Part shown: positions 29,691 through 38,550 of the stretch, in pieces
How positions within the stretch are numbered: the first letter of the stretch is position 1
Layout of the letters: each line of letters opens with the position of its first letter
DNA from: Duganella sp. sic0402
GTDB lineage: Bacteria > Pseudomonadota > Gammaproteobacteria > Burkholderiales > Burkholderiaceae_D
Length of the DNA stretch: 64,000 bases
Assembly: GCF_019219065.1 (NCBI RefSeq)
Contig: NZ_JAHUWK010000001.1
Span: 248,001-312,000, forward strand
Direction of reading: 5' to 3'
Made by a program: the position numbers and the translations under genes
The notes under the pieces: generated by a model
Databases searched by the model: none
What the model saw: the letters and a program-made list of their open reading frames with translations, nothing else
Told to the model about the DNA's origin: nothing

Positions 29691-30881
29691 ATGGATTTGA
29701 CTTACACGGCTGCGGACCTGGCATTTCGCGACATGGTGCGCGGCTTCCTGGACACCAACCTGCCAAGCGACCTGCAAAAGAAAGTCCGCAACCACCTGCG
29801 CCTGAGCCGCCAGGATTATGTACGCTGGCACCAGATCGTCGCCCGCCAGGGCTGGTCGGCGCCGGCCTGGCCGGTGGAATATGGTGGACCGGGCTGGACC
29901 CAGACCCAGCGCCACATCTGGGAAGAAGAGTGCGCACGTTCCGGCACGCCGCCCATCCTGCCATTTGGCGTCAACATGGTGGCGCCGGTGATCATGGCCT
30001 TCGGTAACGAAGCGCAAAAAGCCCACTATCTGCCGCGCATCTTCAATTGCGACGACTGGTGGTGCCAGGGCTATTCGGAACCCGGCTCCGGCTCCGACCT
30101 GGCATCGCTGAAAACCACGGCCGAGCGCGTGGGCGAGCACTACATCGTCAATGGACAAAAGACCTGGACCACGCTGGCGCAACACGCCGACATGATTTTC
30201 TGCCTGGTCCGCACCGACAGCACGGTGCGCAAGCAGGAAGGCATTTCCTTCCTGCTGATCGATATGAAGACGCCAGGCATCACCGTGCGGCCTATCATCA
30301 TGCTGGACGAAGACCATGAAGTGAACGAAGTTTTTTTCGATAACGTCAAGGTGCCAGTGCAAAACCTGATCGGCCAGGAAAACAAGGGCTGGACCTACGC
30401 CAAATATCTGCTGGGGCATGAACGCACCGGGATTGCGGCGGTGGGCCGTTCCAAGCGCGAGCTGCTGTTCCTGAAAAAAGTCGCCTCCGAACACTACAAG
30501 CATGGCAAGCCGCTGCTGCAGGACCCGGTGTACGCCGCCAAGATCGCCAGCCTGGAAATCGATTTGATGGCGCTTGAAACCACGGTGCTGCGGGTGCTGA
30601 CGCGCGAATCGCAGGCGCCGGGACCGGAAGCCTCGCTGCTGAAAGTGCGCGGCACCGAGATCCAGCAACAGCTGACCGAACTGATGGTGGAAGCGCTGGG
30701 TCCTGGTGCGTTGCCCTTCGATACCGACTACCTGGAAGGCAAGACCGATCATGCCGTGACTGGCGACGACGCCGGCGCGCCGCTGACCGCGTACTACTTC
30801 AACTACCGCAAGACGTCGATCTATGGCGGTTCCAACGAAATACAGAAAAATATCATCGCCCAGATGATTCTGGGCCTGTAA
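29691..30881 (+). CDS. Acyl-CoA dehydrogenase (FadE/PimC-like)
   Basis: The ATG at 29691 follows AAGGAGACAGC and gives 396 residues starting MDLTYTAADLAFRDMVRGFL. Family blocks include GYSEPGSGSDLASLKT (FAD/substrate region), WTTLAQHADMIFCLVRTD and the C-terminal KTSIYGGSNEIQKNIIAQMILGL. It introduces an alpha-beta double bond into acyl-CoA, passing electrons to ETF. The 'YGGSNEI' end has Gly where MCAD-type enzymes have the catalytic Glu. A base from the earlier helix (LLGHERTGIA), as in LCAD/IVD-type enzymes, is then expected. The next gene, 10 bases on, encodes a second, smaller subunit-like dehydrogenase, resembling the pimeloyl-CoA dehydrogenase pair. Confidence 0.92.
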   Translation: MDLTYTAADLAFRDMVRGFLDTNLPSDLQKKVRNHLRLSRQDYVRWHQIVARQGWSAPAWPVEYGGPGWTQTQRHIWEEECARSGTPPILPFGVNMVAPVIMAFGNEAQKAHYLPRIFNCDDWWCQGYSEPGSGSDLASLKTTAERVGEHYIVNGQKTWTTLAQHADMIFCLVRTDSTVRKQEGISFLLIDMKTPGITVRPIIMLDEDHEVNEVFFDNVKVPVQNLIGQENKGWTYAKYLLGHERTGIAAVGRSKRELLFLKKVASEHYKHGKPLLQDPVYAAKIASLEIDLMALETTVLRVLTRESQAPGPEASLLKVRGTEIQQQLTELMVEALGPGALPFDTDYLEGKTDHAVTGDDAGAPLTAYYFNYRKTSIYGGSNEIQKNIIAQMILGL

Positions 30882-30891
30882 GGGAGCGGCG

Positions 30892-32028
30892 ATGGATTTC
30901 AATTTCAACGAAGAGCAGCAGCAATTTGCCGATGCGCTGCGGCGCTGGGTGGACAAGGACTACAGCTTCGAAACGCGCAAGCGCATCGTGCACTCGGCCA
31001 GCGGCGTGTCGGATGTGGCTTGGGGTACGCTGGTCGAGCTGGGCATGACCGCCTTGCCGGTGCCGGAAGCGCAGGGCGGCTTCAACGGCAACGCGGTGGA
31101 TATGCTGGTGGTGATGCAGGAGCTGGGACGCGGCCTGGTGGTCGAGCCGTATTTCTCCACGGTGTGGGGCGCCAAGTTCCTGCAACTGGCGGGCAATCAG
31201 CATCACCGGCTGGAGGATGTCGCCAAGGGCGAACTGAAGCTGGCGTGCGCACTGGCGGAAAAACACTCGCGCTATGACCTGGCGGACATCAAGACCATCG
31301 CCAGCATCAATGGCGAAGGCTACCGCATCGACGGCACCAAGACGGTGGTGATCCACGGCGGCCAGGCGGGCGCGCTGATCGTTTCCGCACGCAGCGCCGG
31401 TACGCAGCGCGACACCAATGGCATCAGCCTGTTCGTCGTGCCGGTTGATACTCCCGGCGTGGTGATCAAGGACTACCGCACCATTGATGGACAGCGTGCG
31501 GCGACGGTGCAGTTCAACCATGTGGCGGTGCCGGCGTCGGCGCTGCTGAGCCGGCTGGGCGGCGGCTGGGATCTGCTGGAAGAGGCGGCCGATTACGGTG
31601 TCAGCCTGCTGTGCGCGGAAGCCGTCGGGGCGATGGACGCCATTTTCAACGCGACGCTGGAGTATTTGAAAACCCGCAAGCAGTTTGGCATGGCGATCGG
31701 CAGCTTCCAGACCTTGCAGCACCGGATGGCGGATATGTATGTGCATCTGGAGCAGGCGCGCTCGATGGCGATGCTGGTGGCGGCGCGCATGTCCTGCGAT
31801 GCCGAAGAGCGGCGGCGGGTGGCGTCGGCGGCCAAGGTGCGTATCGGGCAGGCGGCCAGGTTCATTGGCCAGCAGGCGGTGCAACTGCACGGCGGCATGG
31901 GCGTTACCGACGAACTGCCGGCCGCGCATCACTTCAAGCGCCTGAGCATGATCGAACTGACGCTGGGCGATGTGGATCACCACCTTGAACGGTTTGCCGC
32001 CCAGCGTGGTTTTCAGCAACATTCATAA
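30892..32028 (+). CDS. Acyl-CoA dehydrogenase, small-subunit type (PimD-like)
   Basis: 378 residues opening MDFNFNEEQQQFADALRRWVDKDYSFETRKRI, as in small subunits of two-component acyl-CoA dehydrogenases. The middle carries GYRIDGTKTVVIHGGQAGALIVSARS, and the end has QLHGGMGVTDELPAAHHFKRL, where the usual Glu-containing loop is replaced. It probably forms a heteromer with the upstream enzyme, which would supply part of the active site. The 10-base spacing marks one operon. The acyl substrate (dicarboxylic, branched or medium chain) cannot be read from sequence. Confidence 0.9.
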   Translation: MDFNFNEEQQQFADALRRWVDKDYSFETRKRIVHSASGVSDVAWGTLVELGMTALPVPEAQGGFNGNAVDMLVVMQELGRGLVVEPYFSTVWGAKFLQLAGNQHHRLEDVAKGELKLACALAEKHSRYDLADIKTIASINGEGYRIDGTKTVVIHGGQAGALIVSARSAGTQRDTNGISLFVVPVDTPGVVIKDYRTIDGQRAATVQFNHVAVPASALLSRLGGGWDLLEEAADYGVSLLCAEAVGAMDAIFNATLEYLKTRKQFGMAIGSFQTLQHRMADMYVHLEQARSMAMLVAARMSCDAEERRRVASAAKVRIGQAARFIGQQAVQLHGGMGVTDELPAAHHFKRLSMIELTLGDVDHHLERFAAQRGFQQHS

Positions 32029-32095
32029 GGGTTTTCCTTTGAGCAATATGCTATCCTGTATAAACTGTTAATAGCTATAACGTTTGGGGAGCCGC

Positions 32096-32956
32096 ATGTC
32101 TGTTCTGTTAGGAATCGCAATTGTTCTCGTCGGTATATTCGGCGGCTTCGTACTGGAGGGCGGGCATCTCGGTCCTCTGTACCAGCCGTTTGAATTGATG
32201 ATGATTGCGGGCGGCGCGCTGGGGGCGTTTGTGATCGCCAATGACGGCAAGTCGATGCGGGCAACCGCCGCCGCGCTGCCGACGCTGTTTCAGACCGCAA
32301 AGCAAACCAACGCGCTGTATCTTGATCTGCTTTCGCTGCTGTACGAGATTCTGACGAAGATCCGCAAGGAAGGCCTGATGGCAGTGGAGTCGGATATCGA
32401 TGCGCCACAGCAAAGCCCGATATTCTCGAAATTTCCAGCGATTCTGGCCGACCATCATTTGACCGAGTTCATCACCGACTACCTGCGGCTGATGGTGTCC
32501 GGGAATATGGACCCGTATCAAATCGAGAATTTGATGGACAACGAAATCGAGGTACACCATCAGGATGGCGAAGTGCCTATCCACGCCATCAACAAGCTGG
32601 CGGATGGATTGCCGGCGTTCGGCATCATTGCGGCGGTCATGGGCGTGGTGCACACCATGGGGTCGGTGGGCATGCCGCCGGCCGAACTGGGCAATCTGAT
32701 CGCCGCCGCGCTGGTGGGAACCTTCCTGGGCATTCTGCTGGCCTACGGTGTCGTCAGCCCGGTCGCCAACCTGCTGGAACGCAAGCTGCAGGAGTCGACC
32801 AAAATCTTCCAGTGCGTCAAAGTGACCCTGATCGCCAGCCTGAACGGCTACGCACCCACGCTGTCAGTAGAGTTTGGCCGCAAAGTGATTTCCGCAGTCC
32901 AAAGACCATCGTTCTCGGAAATGGAAACGCACTTTAAGCAGCAGAAAAGCAAATGA
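32096..32956 (+). CDS. motA: Flagellar motor stator protein MotA
   Basis: The ATG at 32096 has GGGGAG just upstream and gives 286 residues. The four-helix MotA pattern is clear: MSVLLGIAIVLVGIFGGFVLEGG, the cytoplasmic charged loop RKEGLMAVESDIDAP, then GIIAAVMGVVHTMG and LVGTFLGILLAYGVVSPVANLLE. MotA and MotB form the proton channel that turns the flagellum. Unusually, no motB follows: after the stop comes only a 13-codon frame, then a convergent cyclase gene. Its MotB partner must be encoded elsewhere, or this is a second stator set that lost its partner. Confidence 0.92.
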   Translation: MSVLLGIAIVLVGIFGGFVLEGGHLGPLYQPFELMMIAGGALGAFVIANDGKSMRATAAALPTLFQTAKQTNALYLDLLSLLYEILTKIRKEGLMAVESDIDAPQQSPIFSKFPAILADHHLTEFITDYLRLMVSGNMDPYQIENLMDNEIEVHHQDGEVPIHAINKLADGLPAFGIIAAVMGVVHTMGSVGMPPAELGNLIAAALVGTFLGILLAYGVVSPVANLLERKLQESTKIFQCVKVTLIASLNGYAPTLSVEFGRKVISAVQRPSFSEMETHFKQQKSK

Positions 32957-32990
32957 GTACGCATAGCTTCCCGCTGGCGCGGCAACGACG

Positions 32991-33914
32991 CTAGCTATCC
33001 AGGCTGATGCAATACCGGTCGCGGCCGGTTTGTTTGGCGCGGTAGAGATTGGCGTCGGCGTTGCGGATGACGCTGTTGGGATCGATGTGGTCCTGCGGCT
33101 GGATGGTCGACAGGCCCATGCTGACCGTGATGTGCGGCGCGGTCAGCGAGGCGGCGTGCGGCAGGGCCAGCTTGCGCACTTCTTCCAGGATGCGGTTGGC
33201 CACCACTTCGGCGCCATCGGCGGCTTCCTGCGGCAGCAGCAGGATGAACTCCTCGCCGCCGTAGCGCGCCAGCATGTCCTGCGGCCGCGAGGCGCAGCGC
33301 TTCATCGCGGCCGCGACATCGACCAGGCAGGCGTCGCCCGCCTGGTGGCCGTAGTGGTCGTTGTACAGCTTGAAGTGATCGATGTCGATCATGATCACCG
33401 ACAGCGGCAAGCCGGCGCGCGCACAGCGGCGCCATTCAGCATCGATTTTGTCATTGAAGTTGCGGCGGTTGGCCACGCCGGTCAGGCCGTCGGTCATGCT
33501 CAGCTCGCGCATCGCGTCGGCCTGGCGCTTGATGGTCAGCTGGCTGCGCACCCGCGCCCGCACCACCGCCACATTGAAGGGCTTGCTGATGAAGTCCACC
33601 GCGCCAGCCTCCAGCGCGCGGGTTTCATCTTCAGGCCGGCTTAGCGCGGTGACGAAAATCACCGGAATGTCCTGCAGCCTTGGCGAAGAGCGCAGCGCCG
33701 CCACCACCGCGTAGCCGTCCATGCCTGGCATGACGGCGTCGAGCAGGATCAGGTCCGGCTGCTGCTCCAGCGCAATCTGCAAAGCCTGTTCACCATCCAG
33801 CGCAAACAGCACTTCGTGTTCTTCGCGCAGCGCATGGTGCAGGATCTGGATGTTCTCCATGGCGTCATCGACCACGAGGATACGCCCGTTCCTGGCCAGG
33901 TCGGTCCAACTCAT
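32991..33914 (-). CDS. Response regulator with GGDEF output (diguanylate cyclase)
   Basis: 307 residues. The N-terminal receiver domain has D59 in LILLDAVMPGMDG and the switch lysine in ISKPF. The C-terminal GGDEF domain has an active-type GGEEF (219-223) and an intact inhibitory I-site RPQD (210-213), five residues upstream. Phosphorylation should activate synthesis of c-di-GMP, with product feedback. The start overlaps the stop of the upstream hybrid kinase by 4 bases (33911-33914), so the kinase is almost certainly its partner. Confidence 0.95.
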   Translation of the reverse strand: MSWTDLARNGRILVVDDAMENIQILHHALREEHEVLFALDGEQALQIALEQQPDLILLDAVMPGMDGYAVVAALRSSPRLQDIPVIFVTALSRPEDETRALEAGAVDFISKPFNVAVVRARVRSQLTIKRQADAMRELSMTDGLTGVANRRNFNDKIDAEWRRCARAGLPLSVIMIDIDHFKLYNDHYGHQAGDACLVDVAAAMKRCASRPQDMLARYGGEEFILLLPQEAADGAEVVANRILEEVRKLALPHAASLTAPHITVSMGLSTIQPQDHIDPNSVIRNADANLYRAKQTGRDRYCISLDS

Positions 33915-36900
33915 GCACTTTCCTTTCGCTGCAATATTTCTTCAACCATCAAGCGCGCCGCCTTGAAATTAAGGGTTTCCACTGCTTCACCCAAGGCTTG
34001 CGCCTGCGCTATCGACACCAGCGCTGGTCGGAGTTCCTGGAAGTGTTCAAGTGCTTTCAGATTGTTATTTTGAAGCAAACCTTGCAACTCCGCCAGCTTT
34101 AGCGCCAGATCGGGCGGGGGGGTGTTGCTTAGAGGAACATTCTGCACGGGCGCCGCGAGGTTGCGCGCGGTGCGGGCGATCAGGTCCAGCGCCTGCTCCA
34201 GCCGGTTGAGGGCGGACGGCATGGCCAGGGAGTCGGCGCTGGCGTCGTGCAGCACCGATTCGGCAGTGCCCGCCAGGCGGGCGACATCGATGGCGCCCAG
34301 GTTGGCGGCCACGCCGCGCAGCCGGTGCAGCACCTCGGCGGCGCGCTGGCGCTGGTTGGCGCCCAGCAGCGCGCGCACTTCGGCAACGGCGCCGCCCTGC
34401 GATTGATCAAAACGCTTCAGCAGCCCGGTCAGAGCCTGGTAGTTGCCGCCCAGCCGCGCCAGCGCAGCTTCCACGTCGATGCCGGGCAGGGGCGAAATGG
34501 GCGGCATCAGTGCGGCGGCCGGCATAGCCGGCGGCGCTTTGGCTGGCACCGGCGCCACCATATCGCGCGAGGCGTCGCGGATGGTGACCAGCCGCGTCAG
34601 CACCGAAATCAGCTCCTCGACGTCGATCGGCTTGGCCACATGGGCGTTCATGCCGGCTTCGGCGGCGCGGCGGCGGTCGTCTTCCAGCACATTGGCGGTC
34701 ATGGCGATGATCGGCAAGGTCAGCAGGCCCCGGCGGCGGATTTCACGGGTCGCGTCGTAGCCGTTCATGACTGGCATCTGCACGTCCATCAGCACCACGT
34801 CGTAGCGCTCCGGCGTGGCCGCCAGCCGCTCCACCGCCAGTTTGCCGTTGGCGGCGATATGCACCGTGGCGCCGGCGTGCTGCAACATGTATTCCGCCAC
34901 TTCCTGGTTGATTTCATTGTCTTCCACCAGCAGGATGCGCATGCCGGCCAGCCGGCCTTGCAGCGGTGTCTGCTCCAGCTGGGCCATCAGGCCGGTGTGG
35001 GCCTGGTCGCCTGCCAGCAGGCCGCTGACCCGCTCCAGCAGCCGCGCCGGACTGATGGGCTTGGACAGCACGCCTGACAGGCCCAGCTCGGCCGAGCGCT
35101 GCGCCAGCGCGGCAACATGGTGTTCCGAGATCATCATCAGTATCGGGGGCAGCGCCAGCTCGGGCGGCAGCTGCTCTAGCAGGCCGGGACCGTTGATGCC
35201 CGGCATATCATGGTCGAGCAGCAGCAGGTCGTAAGGGCGGGCGGCGCGCGCGCGTTCGATCAGCAGCGAGCGCGCCTGTTCGGCGCTGGCGGCGCTGGCG
35301 GTATGCCAGCCGAAACAGCGGCCGGCCGCCAGCAGCGCATGGCGCACGCTGGGGTTGTCGTCGATGATCAGCACCGACAGCGTGGTGGTGGCCGGCGGTG
35401 GCTCGGCGGCGTGCAGCGCCTGCGGCGATTCCAGCGGGCAGGCGAACAGGAATTCCGCGCCGTGTCCCGGTTCGCTGCTGACGCTGATCGCGCCGCCCAT
35501 CATATCGGCCAGTTGGCGGCAGATCGCCAGGCCCAGCCCGGCACCGCCAAATTTGCGGCTGGTGCTGCTGTCGGCTTGCGAGAAGGCGTCGAAGATATGC
35601 GCCTGCTTGTCGAGCGCAATTCCGATGCCGGTGTCGCGCACGCGGAATTCGACCAGCAGCGCGTGGTCGCCGGGCCGGGCGCTGCCCGGCGCCGGCCGCA
35701 CCGACAGCACCACTTCGCCGCGCTCGGTGAATTTGATGGCGTTGCTGACCAGGTTGAGCAGCACCTGCTGCAAGCGCATCGGGTCGCCGCCCAGCTCGGC
35801 AGGCATGGCCGGGTCGATATCGTAGACCAGCTCGACGCCCTTGGCGCTGGCACTGCCGCTGAGCATGACGCTGATGCTGTCGAGGATGTGCTGCAAATGG
35901 AAGTCGGCGTGTTCCAGCACCAGTTGGCCGGCCTCGACGCGGGAAAAGTCCAGTACGTCGTTGACCAGGCTGAGCAGGGACTGGGTGGCAAACTGGATTT
36001 TATGCAGGTAGCCGCGCTCGCGCGGCGCCAGCGGTGCTTCTTCCAAAAGCCGCGCCAGTCCGATGATGGCGTTCATGGGCGTGCGGATTTCGTGGCTCAT
36101 ATTCGCCAGGAACTCGCTTTTGGCGCGGCTGGCGGCCTCAGCGCGGTCGCGCGCCACCATCAGCTCTTCATTTACTTGCTGCAAATGCAATTCAATTTCC
36201 TTCAACTCAGTCACATCGGAGACTAGCACAAAGAAACCAACTACCGCATCCGTATCATCCTTATCTGGGATGTAATTGACCCAGGTATGGCTGATTTCAC
36301 CCGATGGCCATTGCAGCTGGCCGGCAAAGCCCTGTGGCTCGCCGGCCAGGGCGGCCATGACATAGGGCTCGCCTTCGGCGTACTGGGCGGCGCCGACCAC
36401 GTCCGGCATGCGCGCGCCGATGATCGCTTGCTGATCCTGCCCGTGCCAGTCGAGGAAATAGCGGTTGGCGAAGCGGCAGCGCTGATCCGCATCCCAGTAA
36501 GCCACCATGCCGGGCAGGTTGTCGGTAACGGTGCGCACGAAGCGTTCGCTGTCGGCCAATTGCTCGGCGGTCGCGCGCAGCACTTCCTTGGCTTGCTTGC
36601 GCTCGGTGATGTCGAGCGCTATCCCCAATACGTGGGTGGCCACGCCATGCTCGTCGCGCAGCGCCACTTTGCGCGTGGTCAGGTAGCGTGTGCCGGTGCT
36701 GGTCGACAACGGTTCTTCGCTGATTTCCGTGACGGTGCCCAGCGGCGCGGCCAGCACCTTACGGTCGTCAGCGAGGAAGGCATCGGCCTGTTCGGTGGGC
36801 GCGAAGTCGTAATCGCTTTTGCCGATCAGCTGCTCGCCGGAGGTGCCCAGCATCTGCGCGCCGTGGCGGTTGAACATCTCATAGCGCAAGTCATCGGCGC

Positions 36901-38452
36901 GCTTGAGGAAGATCATGGCCGGGATGTTTTCCACCACCGAGCTGAGCAGATGGCGCGAGCGTTGCAGCGCAGCTTCGATATTCTTCTGTTCGGTTTCGTC
37001 CAGCATCAGTGCGGTGATGCCAATGATCTTGCCGTCAACGCCGAACTGCGGATAGTAATTCAGCACCCAGTGGTGCACCTGGTCCGGTGCATGCAATGGG
37101 CTGGCGCTCATGCGCACGCCGGTCAGTGGCTTGCCGCTGGCCAGCACGGCACGGTAATCGCGCAGCACCCGCTGGCGCACCTGGTGGTGCGGAATCATGT
37201 CGCCGATGTAGTGGCCGAGGTGATCGATCGCCTTGCGCTGGTTGAGCGCGGCCATGTAGTCATTGATGCGCAGCACGCGCAGCTCGGCGTCGACATAGCT
37301 CAGGCCCACGGGCGCGGTGGCGTACAGGGTTTCCAGCTGGCTGCGGCTTTTCTCCAGCTGGCTGGTGCGTTCTTCGACCAGGCTTTCCAGATGCTGGCTA
37401 TGGCGCAGCAGGTCGCCGTCCAGCGCAAGCAGCGCCCGTGCCAGGGTATCGGCTTCCTGAAACGCGGTCTCCGGCATGCTAAAGGGCTTGCCGTTGGCGA
37501 GCGCCTGCGCCGGCGCCACCAGTTCGCGGATCGAGCGGGCGATGCGGCCGCCGACCGACCACGCCAGCGAGAAACCGGCCGCCAGCACCAACAGCATGGT
37601 CAGTGCGATTGGTGCGACAGCGCTGGCCAGGTCGCGTAGCGCCTGTTCCTGCGGCGTGGCGATGCCCACTACCGCGCCGCTGACCGGCGCCCGGCTCAGG
37701 CCCAGATAGATCGGCTTGCCCTCGGCGTCGTCGGTCGCCAGCAGTGTTTCGTGGGAGTGCAGCAGATGGTCGCGCAGCGCCGGATCGGCGGCATGGCCGA
37801 GCAGCAGGCGCGGCCCGCCATATTGCGCGACCGCGTTGCCTTCGGCGTCGTACAGCGTCATCGCCTGATCGGCGCTGATGTGTTCTTCCTTGAGGATGCT
37901 GGCCAGGCGGCTCGGTTTGAGCAGCACGGTGATCGCGTATTCGACCCGGCTTTCGATGAATACTGGCACGTCAAGCGCGAGCAGTGCGCTGCCTTCGACC
38001 ACCACCACCGACATCCGTGGCCGGCCATGGCCGAATAAGGGCGCCAGGCGCCGCTGGTTGTTAATCGGATTAAAGGTTTCCGGTAGCTGCGCGCCGACAT
38101 TCACCAGCGCCTTGCCGCTGGCGTCGCTGAGGATGAACTGGGACGCGGGAAATTGCGGGCTGAGCAGTGCACCGGCCTGTAGCCGCAGCGCGCCCCAGTC
38201 CTGATTGCGCAGACTGGGCGAGGAAGCCAGGGCCAGCGCCGCGCCCTCGCTTTGCACCAGGTCGCGGTCGATGGCAGCAGCGACCGCGCGCGCGTCCTGC
38301 TGGGTATCACTTTTGAGGGTGGCGTGTTCACGCTGGTAAAACTGGCTGACCAGCGCGCCGAAACCGACCACTGTCGGCAGGGCGCACGCCAGGACCAGCA
38401 GCGCGATCTGCGAGCGGATGGATGGCAAGGTTTTGCGTTTTCTATCGGGCAC
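33911..38452 (-). CDS. Multi-PAS hybrid sensor histidine kinase with two REC domains and HPt
   Basis: 1513 residues: membrane helix (about 15-35), periplasmic sensor (about 40-285), second helix (about 290-312), HAMP-like segment and coiled coil, three PAS domains (about 375-770), HisKA with H787 (SHEIRTPMNAI), HATPase, REC1 (D1080), REC2 (D1223) and C-terminal HPt (H1376 in LHRLRGVAANLG). It is a self-contained phosphorelay whose HPt can phosphorylate the REC-GGDEF protein encoded in the overlapping downstream gene. The periplasmic ligand is unknown. The pair lies between motA and the MSHA pilus locus, which suggests control of the motile-sessile switch. Confidence 0.92.
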   Translation of the reverse strand: MPDRKRKTLPSIRSQIALLVLACALPTVVGFGALVSQFYQREHATLKSDTQQDARAVAAAIDRDLVQSEGAALALASSPSLRNQDWGALRLQAGALLSPQFPASQFILSDASGKALVNVGAQLPETFNPINNQRRLAPLFGHGRPRMSVVVVEGSALLALDVPVFIESRVEYAITVLLKPSRLASILKEEHISADQAMTLYDAEGNAVAQYGGPRLLLGHAADPALRDHLLHSHETLLATDDAEGKPIYLGLSRAPVSGAVVGIATPQEQALRDLASAVAPIALTMLLVLAAGFSLAWSVGGRIARSIRELVAPAQALANGKPFSMPETAFQEADTLARALLALDGDLLRHSQHLESLVEERTSQLEKSRSQLETLYATAPVGLSYVDAELRVLRINDYMAALNQRKAIDHLGHYIGDMIPHHQVRQRVLRDYRAVLASGKPLTGVRMSASPLHAPDQVHHWVLNYYPQFGVDGKIIGITALMLDETEQKNIEAALQRSRHLLSSVVENIPAMIFLKRADDLRYEMFNRHGAQMLGTSGEQLIGKSDYDFAPTEQADAFLADDRKVLAAPLGTVTEISEEPLSTSTGTRYLTTRKVALRDEHGVATHVLGIALDITERKQAKEVLRATAEQLADSERFVRTVTDNLPGMVAYWDADQRCRFANRYFLDWHGQDQQAIIGARMPDVVGAAQYAEGEPYVMAALAGEPQGFAGQLQWPSGEISHTWVNYIPDKDDTDAVVGFFVLVSDVTELKEIELHLQQVNEELMVARDRAEAASRAKSEFLANMSHEIRTPMNAIIGLARLLEEAPLAPRERGYLHKIQFATQSLLSLVNDVLDFSRVEAGQLVLEHADFHLQHILDSISVMLSGSASAKGVELVYDIDPAMPAELGGDPMRLQQVLLNLVSNAIKFTERGEVVLSVRPAPGSARPGDHALLVEFRVRDTGIGIALDKQAHIFDAFSQADSSTSRKFGGAGLGLAICRQLADMMGGAISVSSEPGHGAEFLFACPLESPQALHAAEPPPATTTLSVLIIDDNPSVRHALLAAGRCFGWHTASAASAEQARSLLIERARAARPYDLLLLDHDMPGINGPGLLEQLPPELALPPILMMISEHHVAALAQRSAELGLSGVLSKPISPARLLERVSGLLAGDQAHTGLMAQLEQTPLQGRLAGMRILLVEDNEINQEVAEYMLQHAGATVHIAANGKLAVERLAATPERYDVVLMDVQMPVMNGYDATREIRRRGLLTLPIIAMTANVLEDDRRRAAEAGMNAHVAKPIDVEELISVLTRLVTIRDASRDMVAPVPAKAPPAMPAAALMPPISPLPGIDVEAALARLGGNYQALTGLLKRFDQSQGGAVAEVRALLGANQRQRAAEVLHRLRGVAANLGAIDVARLAGTAESVLHDASADSLAMPSALNRLEQALDLIARTARNLAAPVQNVPLSNTPPPDLALKLAELQGLLQNNNLKALEHFQELRPALVSIAQAQALGEAVETLNFKAARLMVEEILQRKESA

Positions 38453-38550
38453 GCGGGTGGCCTCAGTCTTATGCTGGCAGCACGATAGTAGCTGAGGCGC
38501 GGATTTTCAGAAAGTGCTTTTGTCCGACATGCACAACCGCTGCCACACCC

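Noticed and set aside
32954-32995. 13-codon frame overlapping the motA stop as a motB remnant
   Set aside because: The peptide MSTHSFPLARQRR has no similarity to the MotB N-terminus or its membrane helix.
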